Notes under the pieces: model-generated
What the model was told of the DNA's origin: nothing
Seen by the model: only the letters and a program-made list of their open reading frames with translations
Database searches by the model: none
Position numbers and translations under genes: made by a program
Assembly (NCBI GenBank): GCA_910575475.1
Contig: CAJTGD010000026.1
Span: 22,929 to 86,928, forward strand
DNA: 64,000 nucleotides
Direction of reading: 5' to 3'
DNA from: Lachnospiraceae bacterium
Lineage (GTDB): Bacteria > Bacillota > Clostridia > Lachnospirales > Lachnospiraceae
Shown: one piece after another, positions 34,618 through 42,089 of the stretch
Position numbering within the stretch: position 1 is the stretch's first letter
How the letters are laid out: every line of letters begins with the position of its first letter

Positions 34618-35595
34618 ATGAAAATAGATTATAGGATCCGGGATAATTCTGCGGAGATCATCCGCTGCCGCGGGACGGTCTCAAAGATCGTACTGCCGGA
34701 GCAGATCGCCGGATATCCCGTGAAAAAGATCGCTGCCTATGCATTTTCCGCAAAAAAGGGGGAGGAGGATCCGGACGTACTTGTCTATGAGAGTCCGAAG
34801 GAGGTTTTGTTTGAAGAAAATGAAAGGCTTTTAGCGGGGGACGCGGTTGAGGAAGTTGTTTTTCCTGACACGGTAGAAGAGATTGGAAACTACATTTTTT
34901 ATAACTGCAAAATGCTGAAAAAGCTGGAATTTACGGATTCTCTGGTATATCTTGGGAGCGGCGCGTTTACCGGATGCGGGAATCTTGACACCTTGAAGGT
35001 TCATTTGAAGCGCGGAAGGAAATCCTGTGTGAAGGAGATCCTGGGTGATCTGTGGCAGCGGATGGATGTGCTTTTTTTTCACGAAGGCTCCAATGCGCAG
35101 GAAGAAGTACAGGCGGTAAGACTGGTTTTTCCCGAGCATTATGAGGAGGCTGTGGAAAATACGCCTGCCCGGATCTTATTTACCCAGCATCATGGGACCG
35201 GGAACAATTATCGCCAGTGCTTTTACGGCCGGGAGATGGATTTCCGGAAATATGACAGCTTATTTTCGCTGGCAGTGGCCCAGGAGAAGCCGGAGGTGCT
35301 GGCGGACATGGTGTTCTCACGCTTGACAGGTCCATGCGGTCTGACGGCGGAGCATCGGGCGATATACGAAGCCTATGCGCGGAATCATCCCAGGGACGCG
35401 GCGCGGTACCTGGTAAGCCGGGAAAATCTGCAATATTTTCAATGCATGTCCGAGCGGGGACTTTGGAGCCGGGAAGGGCTGGAGGAAGCGATCAGGGAGG
35501 CTGCGGAAAAAGGAAAAGCGGAAGTGCTCAGCCTCCTGATGAATGAGAAGCATCAGCGTTTTCCGGAAAAAAGGAAAAAGCGGTTTGAACTGTAG
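34618..35595 (+). CDS. BspA-type leucine-rich-repeat protein
   Basis: 325 residues, no signal peptide, so probably cytosolic. The N-terminal half has LRR_5-type repeats: VSKIVLPEQIAGYPVKKIAAYAFSA, VEEVVFPDTVEEIGNYIFYNCKML and KLEFTDSLVYLGSGAFTGCGNL. The C-terminal half (from about 160) has no recognised domain and reads helical, with ankyrin-like spacing near the end (EEAIREAAEKGKAEVLSLLMNEK). Although BspA repeats are often surface adhesins, the lack of export signals and nearby MoxR and vWA genes argue for an adaptor inside the cell. The start ATG has GAAAGGAAT upstream. Confidence 0.75.
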   Translation: MKIDYRIRDNSAEIIRCRGTVSKIVLPEQIAGYPVKKIAAYAFSAKKGEEDPDVLVYESPKEVLFEENERLLAGDAVEEVVFPDTVEEIGNYIFYNCKMLKKLEFTDSLVYLGSGAFTGCGNLDTLKVHLKRGRKSCVKEILGDLWQRMDVLFFHEGSNAQEEVQAVRLVFPEHYEEAVENTPARILFTQHHGTGNNYRQCFYGREMDFRKYDSLFSLAVAQEKPEVLADMVFSRLTGPCGLTAEHRAIYEAYARNHPRDAARYLVSRENLQYFQCMSERGLWSREGLEEAIREAAEKGKAEVLSLLMNEKHQRFPEKRKKRFEL

Positions 35596-35603
35596 ACGGC
35601 CCA

Positions 35604-35629
35604 GGCTGGAAGGGACTATCCATCCAGCC
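35604..35629. terminator. Hairpin between convergent LRR and MerR genes
   Basis: GGCTGGA (35604-35610) pairs with TCCAGCC (35623-35629). The right arm overlaps the last codons of the MerR gene. No clear T-run follows, so termination is only a possibility. Confidence 0.35.
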
Positions 35630-36059
35630 GTTCCTTGATCGCCCGGTATTCTTCTGGAATCTCCTCCATTGTGAGCGTATCGTGTACGGAGCAGGTGCCG
35701 ACATCCCGGGCGGTCTCATAATACCATTTTTTATAATTCAGTGTATCCAGTGTCTCCTGAACCTGCTTCATCTGCAGAATCACCGCGTCTCTCTGGCGTT
35801 CGATCAGCTCCAGCCGCTGTTCAATGGTCGTATCCCCTTCCATACACCAGCCGATGAAGGTCCGGATATCCTTGATCGACATGCCTGTCTTTTTCAGGCA
35901 TTCGATGATGGACAGCCATTCAAAATCATTATCACTGAACATGCGGATTCCGCCCTTGGAACGCTCCACAAAGGGGAGAAGCCCCTCCTTGTCATAATAG
36001 CGCAGCTTGGAAGGCGCTGCATGCAGCTTTTTCGCCATTTCTCCGATCGTATAATACAT
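35616..36059 (-). CDS. MerR-family transcriptional regulator
   Basis: 147 residues. N-terminal winged helix YYTIGEMAKKLHAAPSKLRYYDKEGLLPFVERSKGGIRMFSDNDFEWL, then a long dimerisation helix (ERQRDAVILQMKQVQETLDTLNYKKWYYETA). There is no Cys set for metal binding, so an organic or stress signal is more likely. The ATG at 36059 is chosen because AGAGGT lies 7 bases upstream; an in-frame TTG is at 36065. Its upstream region carries a 15-base dyad. It is divergent from the MoxR gene and may regulate it. Confidence 0.9.
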   Translation of the reverse strand: MYYTIGEMAKKLHAAPSKLRYYDKEGLLPFVERSKGGIRMFSDNDFEWLSIIECLKKTGMSIKDIRTFIGWCMEGDTTIEQRLELIERQRDAVILQMKQVQETLDTLNYKKWYYETARDVGTCSVHDTLTMEEIPEEYRAIKERLDG

Positions 36060-36091
36060 AGACAAAACCTCTTTAAAGTTGATATAATATA

Positions 36092-36106
36092 TTAAAGATA
36101 CTTTAA
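36092..36106. promoter_or_regulatory. Dyad between merR and the MoxR gene
   Basis: TTAAAGATACTTTAA is a 15-base palindrome (one central base) in the divergent region. MerR regulators bind such dyads within their promoters, so autoregulation and control of the MoxR side are both possible. Confidence 0.5.
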
Positions 36107-36158
36107 CCTTTGATATTATAACAGGAAATAAAAGGTAGAGTCAATCATTTTATCGGGT

Positions 36159-36187
36159 TTGCTATTTTTTGAAGATTCACATATAAT
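36159..36187 (+). promoter_or_regulatory. Promoter of the MoxR-type ATPase gene
   Basis: TTGCTA (36159-36164), a 17-base spacer and TATAAT (36182-36187). The start of the message would be near 36194, inside ATACTCACGGTCGATGAG, which resembles the first hairpin of the leader at 6172. Confidence 0.65.
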
Positions 36188-36253
36188 ATACTCACGGTCG
36201 ATGAGATCTGCAATTCGGACTACCGGCAATAGAGGATAAAGGAGCTGAGACAG

Positions 36254-37843
36254 ATGGATATTAAAAGGGCTAAGCAGGAGATCAAGGATTCTATAGAGGC
36301 ATATCTGGCTAAGGATGAGTTCGGCGCGTACCGGATCCCGGCTATTCGTCAGAGGCCGATCCTTCTGATGGGACCGCCGGGAATCGGTAAAACGCAGGTC
36401 ATGGATCAGATTGCGAAGGAATGCCGCATCGGCCTGGTGGCATATACGATCACTCACCATACCAGACAGAGCGCGGTGGGGCTTCCGTTTATTCGGGAAA
36501 AAAATTATGGCGGAAAGACATTTTCCATCACAGAATATACGATGAGCGAGATCATCGCCTCCGTGTATGACAAGATCGAGCAGACCGGCATCCGGGAGGG
36601 GATTTTGTTTATTGACGAGATCAACTGTGTGTCGGAAACGCTGGCACCCACCATGCTGCAGTTCCTCCAGGGAAAGACTTTCGGCAATCAGCAGGTGCCG
36701 GAAGGCTGGATCATTGTTGCTGCGGGAAACCCTCCGGAATACAACAGGTCTGTGCGGGACTTTGACGTGGTGACGCTGGACAGGCTGAAAAAGATTGATG
36801 TGGAGGAGAACTTCGGCGTGTGGAAGGAGTATGCATACAGGCAGGGGATTCACCCGGCAGTCATTTCTTACCTGGAACTGCGGAAGCAGAATTTTTATAA
36901 GGTGGAGACAACGGTAGATGGAAAATGCTTTGCCACGGCCAGGGGCTGGGAGGATCTGTCCCAGCTCATCCAGGTTTATGAAAGCCTGGGAAAAAAGGCG
37001 GACCGGGAGGTCATATCCCAGTATATCCAGCATCAGAAGATTGCCAGGGATTTTGCGAATTATCTGGAGCTCTACCATAAATATAAAGCAGATTACGGCG
37101 TGGAGGAGATCCTGCATGGAAAGTGGAATACGGCGGTTCTGCAGAAGGTGAAGGCAGCAGCGTTTGACGAGCATTTGAAGATCGTCAGCCTGTTTAACGG
37201 GAAGCTGAGCGAGCTCTTTACGGAATGCTTCCTGTCCGATGCCTATGTAACCAGGATGTATGAATATCTGCTCCATTACCGGGAGGGGCAGGAGCTGGAG
37301 GCCGGAGACGGGCAGGCAACGGAAGGAACCGGGAATAGGCAGGTTCCCGAAGTAAGCGGTAGTGTTAGGATTCCGGTATCGATTGGAGATGAGCTTCACC
37401 GTGCGGAGAAGGACCTGGAAGAGCTGGAACAAAAGGAACTGCTGACCCGGCAGGAGGAGATCATTCTGAAAAGGGTGATCGCCGCATTGGAACGATTTAC
37501 AATAAGCGTCAAGGGGACACTGACTGCGGATAATACAGAATTTGAAGCGGTAAAGGCTTTATTCCAAAAAGAAGCGGATGCCCGGGAGGCATTGATCACA
37601 CGGACTTCGGAAACGTTGACTCATGTCTTTGACTTTATGGAGGATGCGTTCGGGGAGAGCCAGGAAATGGTGGCACTGATCACGGAGCTGAATGCCAATT
37701 ATTATAGTGTCTGGTTTATCAACGAATATGGATGCGAGCAGTATTACCGTTATAACAAGGGACTTCTCTTCCAAGAACGCTATCAGTCGATCGTGCGGGA
37801 GATGGATGATGTGGAAGAACTGCTCAATACAGGATTGAAGTAA
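36254..37843 (+). CDS. MoxR-type AAA+ ATPase
   Basis: 529 residues. AAA+ core in the first ~270: Walker A GPPGIGKT at 40-47, Walker B LFIDEIN at ~118-124, sensor-like IIVAAGNPPEYN, then VVTLDRLKKIDVEENF as in MoxR/RavA ATPases. The C-terminal half is helical and has a variable acidic region (EAGDGQATEGTGNRQVPEV) before charged helices (RAEKDLEELEQKELLTRQEEIILKRVI). MoxR ATPases usually work with a vWA partner to remodel or activate other proteins. The vWA-like gene here is at 40737, ~2.9 kb downstream on the same strand, separated by a repeat-bounded cassette. Confidence 0.88.
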   Translation: MDIKRAKQEIKDSIEAYLAKDEFGAYRIPAIRQRPILLMGPPGIGKTQVMDQIAKECRIGLVAYTITHHTRQSAVGLPFIREKNYGGKTFSITEYTMSEIIASVYDKIEQTGIREGILFIDEINCVSETLAPTMLQFLQGKTFGNQQVPEGWIIVAAGNPPEYNRSVRDFDVVTLDRLKKIDVEENFGVWKEYAYRQGIHPAVISYLELRKQNFYKVETTVDGKCFATARGWEDLSQLIQVYESLGKKADREVISQYIQHQKIARDFANYLELYHKYKADYGVEEILHGKWNTAVLQKVKAAAFDEHLKIVSLFNGKLSELFTECFLSDAYVTRMYEYLLHYREGQELEAGDGQATEGTGNRQVPEVSGSVRIPVSIGDELHRAEKDLEELEQKELLTRQEEIILKRVIAALERFTISVKGTLTADNTEFEAVKALFQKEADAREALITRTSETLTHVFDFMEDAFGESQEMVALITELNANYYSVWFINEYGCEQYYRYNKGLLFQERYQSIVREMDDVEELLNTGLK

Positions 37844-37954
37844 AGGCTCAGGAAATCTGTTAACGGCAATTTTTACTTCGTGATGTCTACTGGATGGAGT
37901 ATGTTCAGAGTGCAGGTATATCAATAGAAGATGAAATTTTCTTATACACACAGA

Positions 37955-37978
37955 AAGAAGCTCCGTCAGGAGCTTCTT
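37955..37978. terminator. Hairpin at the left edge of repeat copy A
   Basis: AAGAAGCTCC (37955-37964) pairs with GGAGCTTCTT (37969-37978) around GTCA. No long T-run follows on either strand, but its place just before the 174-bp repeat matches the hairpin before copy B. It lies at the end of a 40-codon open frame (37864-37986) that looks like a gene remnant. Confidence 0.5.
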
Positions 37979-37982
37979 CCGT

Positions 37983-38156
37983 ATAGTTATCTAAAAAGGA
38001 ATGAGAGTAAAAGTGCGGAATCCGGGGTTACCGCCCCGGATGTCCAAAACTTTATGAGGGGGGAGATAGTTGTTTTTCAACTATCTGACATTTAGTATAA
38101 TAGAAAAATGTGTCCAAAGTGTTTTCATTTCATAAAAGAACTCGAAAAATTATAAA
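37983..38156. repeat. 174-bp direct repeat, copy A (structured)
   Basis: Nearly the same sequence occurs at 40418-40590. The conserved blocks are ATAGTTATCTAAAAAGGAAT, ACTTTATGAGGGGGGAGATA, a hairpin AGATAGTTG-TTTTT-CAACTATCT (38064-38086), and GACATTTAGTATAA with AAATGTGTCCAAAGTGTTTT. Between the first two blocks is a stem, ATCCGGGG (38020-38027) with CCCCGGAT (38034-38041), whose sequence differs from copy B although copy B also pairs. No credible protein is encoded. The 37844-38200 gap otherwise holds only the remnant frame and the hairpin before this copy. Confidence 0.8.
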
Positions 38157-38200
38157 CAAATCAAAAAGGAATTCAAAAGACTTCAGGGAGACTTATCTTT

Positions 38201-39472
38201 TCACTCTGCGGAATCTGCATATACGATCCGGCCGCTGCACAGAGTATATTTCACCTTTCCATATAATTTACTGCCTGTAAACGGGGAATTGGAGGACAGG
38301 GAATGATAGCTGTCCGGGATCCATGGTTCCTCCGGATTAAAAATTATAAGATCCGCCGGACTGTCCTGTTTTATAATTCCATAAGGCAGGCGGTAGAGCC
38401 GGGCCGGGTTTATGGTCATTTTTTCCAATAGCTGCATCAGTGTGAGATGGCCGGGGCGGACAAGCGACGTGATCCCAAGAGCAAGGGCTGTCTCCAGTCC
38501 GATGATGCCGCTGGGGGCATCCGGGAACGGCTTCTCCTTTTCCGCCGCGCTGTGGGGGGCGTGATCCGTTGCAATGATGTCGATGGTGCCGTCGGACAGT
38601 CCCCGGATGATGGCCTGCCGGTCTTTTTCTGTGCGCAGAGGAGGGTTCATTTTTGCCAGGGTGCCATGGGTGAGTACAGCATCCTCCGTCAGGGTAAAAT
38701 GATGCGGAGTCGCCTCGGCATGGAGTTTCGCGCCCATCGCCCGGAAGGACCGTACAAGCTCCACGGAATATCCAGAGCTGATATGCTGAATGACCACATG
38801 GGCGCCGGAGCGCAGCGCCAGCATACAATCCCTCGCCACAAGAGACTCCTCGGCGATGGACGGAGAGCCATAGAGCCCCATCTGTCGGGAGACCTCTCCG
38901 TGATTGATTCCATTATTCCGGATCAAGGCAGGATCCTCTTCGTGAAGGCTGATAGGAACGCCAAGCGCCTCTGCGGCCTTCATGGCCTCATAGCAGAATG
39001 CGGCATTGGTGATGGGAATCCCGTCATCCGTAAACCCGCAGGCGCCCGCTTCCTTAAGCGCCGGCATGTCTGTCATCACCTGGCCTTTCAGCCCCTGAGA
39101 TACGGTTCCGGCCTGGAAGACGCGGATATCTTCCTGCTTTGCCCGCTCCAGGATATCCTGCAGTACGGGAACCGAATCCACCGCAGGGGACGTATTTGCC
39201 ATGCAGATCACAGCGGTGAATCCGCCTCTTGCCGCCGCGAGCGCGCCGGTGTGGAGTGTCTCCTTGTGGGGAAAGCCGGGATCCCGGAAATGTGTATGGG
39301 TGTCGATCAGCCCCGGAGCAATGACGAAGCCTTCCGCGTCCAGACATTCCTCACTGGGAGCGGCACTCAGGTCCGGGCCGATCTTGGCAATGACGCCGTC
39401 TCGGATGTGAAGATCAGCTTTGTACGATGCGTTGGTACCTGGATCCATAATCAAGCCGTTTTTTAGAATCAT
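38201..39472 (-). CDS. pyrC: Dihydroorotase
   Basis: 423 residues, the class I amidohydrolase size. Metal and substrate motifs are DTHTHFRDPGFPHKETLHTG (His-x-His and the substrate Arg), CMANTSPAVDS, HEEDPAL, VVIQHIS, and the catalytic Asp in IATDHAPH. It interconverts carbamoyl-aspartate and dihydroorotate in pyrimidine synthesis in the cytosol. The ATG at 39472 has AAAGGA 9 bases upstream; a longer frame to 39517 lacks one. No other pyrimidine gene is nearby, and it lies alone, in reverse orientation, inside the segment bounded by the two 174-bp repeats. Confidence 0.95.
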   Translation of the reverse strand: MILKNGLIMDPGTNASYKADLHIRDGVIAKIGPDLSAAPSEECLDAEGFVIAPGLIDTHTHFRDPGFPHKETLHTGALAAARGGFTAVICMANTSPAVDSVPVLQDILERAKQEDIRVFQAGTVSQGLKGQVMTDMPALKEAGACGFTDDGIPITNAAFCYEAMKAAEALGVPISLHEEDPALIRNNGINHGEVSRQMGLYGSPSIAEESLVARDCMLALRSGAHVVIQHISSGYSVELVRSFRAMGAKLHAEATPHHFTLTEDAVLTHGTLAKMNPPLRTEKDRQAIIRGLSDGTIDIIATDHAPHSAAEKEKPFPDAPSGIIGLETALALGITSLVRPGHLTLMQLLEKMTINPARLYRLPYGIIKQDSPADLIIFNPEEPWIPDSYHSLSSNSPFTGSKLYGKVKYTLCSGRIVYADSAE

Positions 39473-39627
39473 AGTGTTGTTCCTTTCTGATTTTATGCAG
39501 CCGTGCAGTAAAGACACGGCATGATGTAATCTATTTTTACATATATTATGTGATTTGGCAATACAATTTACAGGCGTGTAGGATGAAAATGAAATTCTAT
39601 TATGAAAAAACTAAATTTTCTACCAGC

Positions 39628-39695
39628 CAGATAAAAACTGTCAATCAGCTTCTTACAAGCTTCGCTTGACGAATCTGACTGCCATTTTTTATCTG
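39628..39695. repeat. Long imperfect inverted repeat upstream of pyrC
   Basis: CAGATAAAAACTGTCAATCAG (39628-39648, given as its arm) can pair with the arm at 39675-39695 with a few mismatches around a 26-base loop. It lies in the 344-base divergent gap between pyrC and the DUF3796 gene. Its role is unclear (terminator-like stop or small repeat element). Confidence 0.5.
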
Positions 39696-39739
39696 ACTGT
39701 GAATAGTAACCCCGGTGCTTCAAAAAACACAATATATTC

Positions 39740-39768
39740 TTGACATTCATCTTGGAATGCGGTATATT
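39740..39768 (+). promoter_or_regulatory. Promoter of the DUF3796/XRE pair
   Basis: TTGACA (39740-39745), 17 bases, TATATT (39763-39768), ~50 bases before the start codon. Confidence 0.75.
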
Positions 39769-39816
39769 TATAACATAAAGAGCGAAAAATACCACATACA
39801 AAAAGGAGGATTACGA

Positions 39817-40170
39817 ATGAAAAAGATTAATTATCTGGGATTTTTATCTCTGCTCTCCCTGATTTCCATATTGGGATGGAAGAGCGGCAACACAGGACTG
39901 TATGGATTTTTTGGATTTATCTATTTTCTCCGCTATTTTTGGATGATTCCGGATGAAATGTTTCTATTGAATGTGCAGAAATCCGCGACCATCGCATTTA
40001 TGCTGAGCATGGTTTCCCTTGTTCCGCTTATGTTTTCCTGCTCTGTATTCTACAATATCTCTGCGGCAATCCCTATGGCGTTTGCACTGAGCTTTGTGGT
40101 ATCAACACTTGCGTTTACATTTGTGCTGACAGGATTGGAGTGGAGAGAGCGAAGAGGAGCGAAGGAATGA
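39817..40170 (+). CDS. DUF3796-family membrane protein
   Basis: 117 residues with three to four hydrophobic segments ([83 protein letters not shown]). The pattern [19 protein letters not shown] is that of DUF3796. AAAAGGAGG precedes the ATG. The next gene, an XRE regulator, shares ATGA with its stop. Such membrane protein plus small regulator pairs are common in clostridia and may form a signalling or self-regulating unit; the function of DUF3796 is unknown. Confidence 0.8.
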   Translation: MKKINYLGFLSLLSLISILGWKSGNTGLYGFFGFIYFLRYFWMIPDEMFLLNVQKSATIAFMLSMVSLVPLMFSCSVFYNISAAIPMAFALSFVVSTLAFTFVLTGLEWRERRGAKE

Positions 40171-40364
40171 TTAAAAACAGAATAAAAGAATACCGGGCCA
40201 GATATGATATGAAGCAGGAGGAACTGGCAAAGCTGGTCGGCGTGCGGAGGGAAACGATCGGGAATCTGGAAAAAGGAAAATACAATCCTTCGCTGGTTCT
40301 GGCATGGAATATCGCAAAGGTATTTCAGGTTACGATCGAGGAGGTTTTTACGGTAGAACCGTAA
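40167..40364 (+). CDS. XRE-family small helix-turn-helix regulator
   Basis: 65 residues, essentially one helix-turn-helix domain: [64 protein letters not shown]. This is the YozG/Cro-type group that normally accompanies a small membrane protein. The ATG at 40167 overlaps the DUF3796 stop (ATGA) and is chosen over the in-frame ATG at 40140. It probably represses its own promoter at 39740. Confidence 0.92.
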   Translation: MIKNRIKEYRARYDMKQEELAKLVGVRRETIGNLEKGKYNPSLVLAWNIAKVFQVTIEEVFTVEP

Positions 40365-40378
40365 TAATAAAAAAGACA

Positions 40379-40414
40379 AAGAAATCCGCTAACCTCACGG
40401 TTAGCGGATTTCTT
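40379..40414. terminator. Bidirectional terminator at the left edge of repeat copy B
   Basis: AAGAAATCCGCTAACC (40379-40394) pairs perfectly with GGTTAGCGGATTTCTT (40399-40414) over 16 bases with loop TCAC. On the minus strand it is followed by TTTGTCTTTTTTATT, so it would end any minus-strand transcript coming from the repeat; on the plus strand it ends the XRE gene. Confidence 0.85.
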
Positions 40415-40417
40415 GTT

Positions 40418-40590
40418 ATAGTTATCTAAAAAGGAATGAGAGTAAAGTGTGACATCCAGGAATCTCTCCCCGGATGTCTTAACTTTATGAGGGGGGAGAT
40501 AGTTGTTTTATCAACTATCTGACATTTAGTATAAAAGAAAAATGTGTCCAAAGTGTTTTCATTTTATAAAAGAAGTAGAAAAATTATAAA
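40418..40590. repeat. 173-bp direct repeat, copy B (structured)
   Basis: Second copy of the element at 37983-38156. The central stem here is GACATCC (40451-40457) with GGATGTC (40472-40478), a different sequence from copy A but again paired. The hairpin AGATAGTTG/CAACTATCT and the AT-rich tail with AAATGTGTCCAAAGTG are kept. It fills most of the 372-base gap before the vWA-like gene. Confidence 0.8.
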
Positions 40591-40736
40591 GAAAAAGTTT
40601 AGAATGTAGAAAACTGTCATAATTTGCGGCTAAAGTATGATAAGATAGACCTGTTCGGAATAGGAAGTCATAGTTCTGACCACAGTAATTGAATAAACAA
40701 AAAACGATGAGATCACAGGAAGAGGGGAATTGCGGT

Positions 40737-42077
40737 ATGGATTATAAAGAAGCAGCCGGGCGTCTGGAAGCACTCGGGGAGAAGATATGGAATGCGTCGA
40801 GAGATGAATTATATCTGGGAATGCGTTTTCTGGATGTTGCATTGAACAGCTTTGCGTATCAGATGGATACCAAAGTCAGTCCATTCGGGACCGATGGGGC
40901 CGTGCTGTATTTTCATCCTCAGCAGCTCGGCGGATTGTACCGGCAGAACCGGGTCCTGGTGAACCGAGGGTATCTGCATATGGTGTATCACTGTATTTTC
41001 CGGCATATGTGGAAGGAATATCCGGCAGGATCAGAGGGGGATATCCCGGAAGCGAAGCGCCGGGAGGCAGCTCACGTCGTCAGGCTGTGGAACCTGAGCT
41101 GCGACATTGCTGCGGAACATCTGATCGATGGAAATTATCACCGATCGGTCCGATATTCCAGAAGCATCCTTAGAAGGGAAACCTATCGGAAACTGGAACA
41201 GGAAGGGAAAACACTGCATGCCGAACGTATTTTTAAGCTGCTGCTGGATTGGGAACTGGACGAAAAGAGGCTGGCAAAGCTGGAACAGGAATTTTACGTA
41301 GACGACCATCAATACTGGGCGGCTCACCAGCCGGACAGGAAGCCTGATGCGGATTCCTGTATGCAGAAGAAGTGGCAGGATATCGATGAGCAGATGGAAA
41401 CAGATCTGGAGACCTTTTCCAAAGAGGCATCGGAACAAAATGGAGACCTGTTGGGCCAGATGAAGATCGAGAACAGGGAGAGACACGATTACCGCTCTTT
41501 CCTGAGAAAGTTTTCCGTATTGAGAGAAGAACTGGGAGTCGATACAGACACCTTTGATTACACATTTTACAGCTATGGACTGTCCTTATATGGAAATATG
41601 CCGCTGATCGAGCCGCAGGAGACAAGGGAAGTCAAAAAAGTGGAAGAATTTGCAGTGGTGGTGGACACCTCCATGTCATGCTCCGGGGAGTTGGTGCGCA
41701 GATTCCTGGAAGAAACCTATGATGTACTGAGCCAAAATGAAAGCTTTTTCCGCAAGATCAATGTGCATATCCTCCAGTGTGATGAGGAGGTGAGATCTGA
41801 TGTAAAGATCAGCAGCGAGAAGGAGCTGAAAGCGTATATGGACGATCTGACATTGTACGGAGAGGGCGGGACAGACTTCCGTCCGGCATTCGAATATGTG
41901 GATGAGAAGATCAGGCAGGGGGAGTTCACAGAGCTCCGGGGGCTGATCTATTTTACGGATGGATATGGGATCTATCCGAGTAAGGCGCCGGGATATCAGA
42001 CGGCATTTGTATTCATGCAGGAGGATTACAGAGATGCGGATGTGCCTGGGTGGGCGATGAAGCTGACGGTGGACTGA
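40737..42077 (+). CDS. vWA-like protein with DUF2201/metallopeptidase-like N-terminus
   Basis: 446 residues. The N-terminal half resembles DUF2201 (putative metallopeptidase-like: LGMRFLDVALNSFAYQMDTK, RGYLHMVYHCIFRHMWKEY, LWNLSCDIAAEHLIDG). The C-terminal part from about residue 310 is a vWA-like domain with a MIDAS-type VVVDTSMSCSGE, GEGGTDFRPAF and LIYFTDGYG. Such proteins are usual partners of MoxR ATPases. GAGGGGA lies before the ATG at 40737; an earlier TTG at 40689 is less likely. The kinase gene starts 12 bases downstream. Confidence 0.85.
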   Translation: MDYKEAAGRLEALGEKIWNASRDELYLGMRFLDVALNSFAYQMDTKVSPFGTDGAVLYFHPQQLGGLYRQNRVLVNRGYLHMVYHCIFRHMWKEYPAGSEGDIPEAKRREAAHVVRLWNLSCDIAAEHLIDGNYHRSVRYSRSILRRETYRKLEQEGKTLHAERIFKLLLDWELDEKRLAKLEQEFYVDDHQYWAAHQPDRKPDADSCMQKKWQDIDEQMETDLETFSKEASEQNGDLLGQMKIENRERHDYRSFLRKFSVLREELGVDTDTFDYTFYSYGLSLYGNMPLIEPQETREVKKVEEFAVVVDTSMSCSGELVRRFLEETYDVLSQNESFFRKINVHILQCDEEVRSDVKISSEKELKAYMDDLTLYGEGGTDFRPAFEYVDEKIRQGEFTELRGLIYFTDGYGIYPSKAPGYQTAFVFMQEDYRDADVPGWAMKLTVD

Positions 42078-42089
42078 GCGGAGGAGTAT

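Noticed and set aside
37983..38156. Short frames inside repeat copy A as a type I toxin gene
   Set aside because: The possible peptides (starting at ATGAGAG or ATGAGGG) differ between the two copies through frame changes, so coding is not conserved; structure is.
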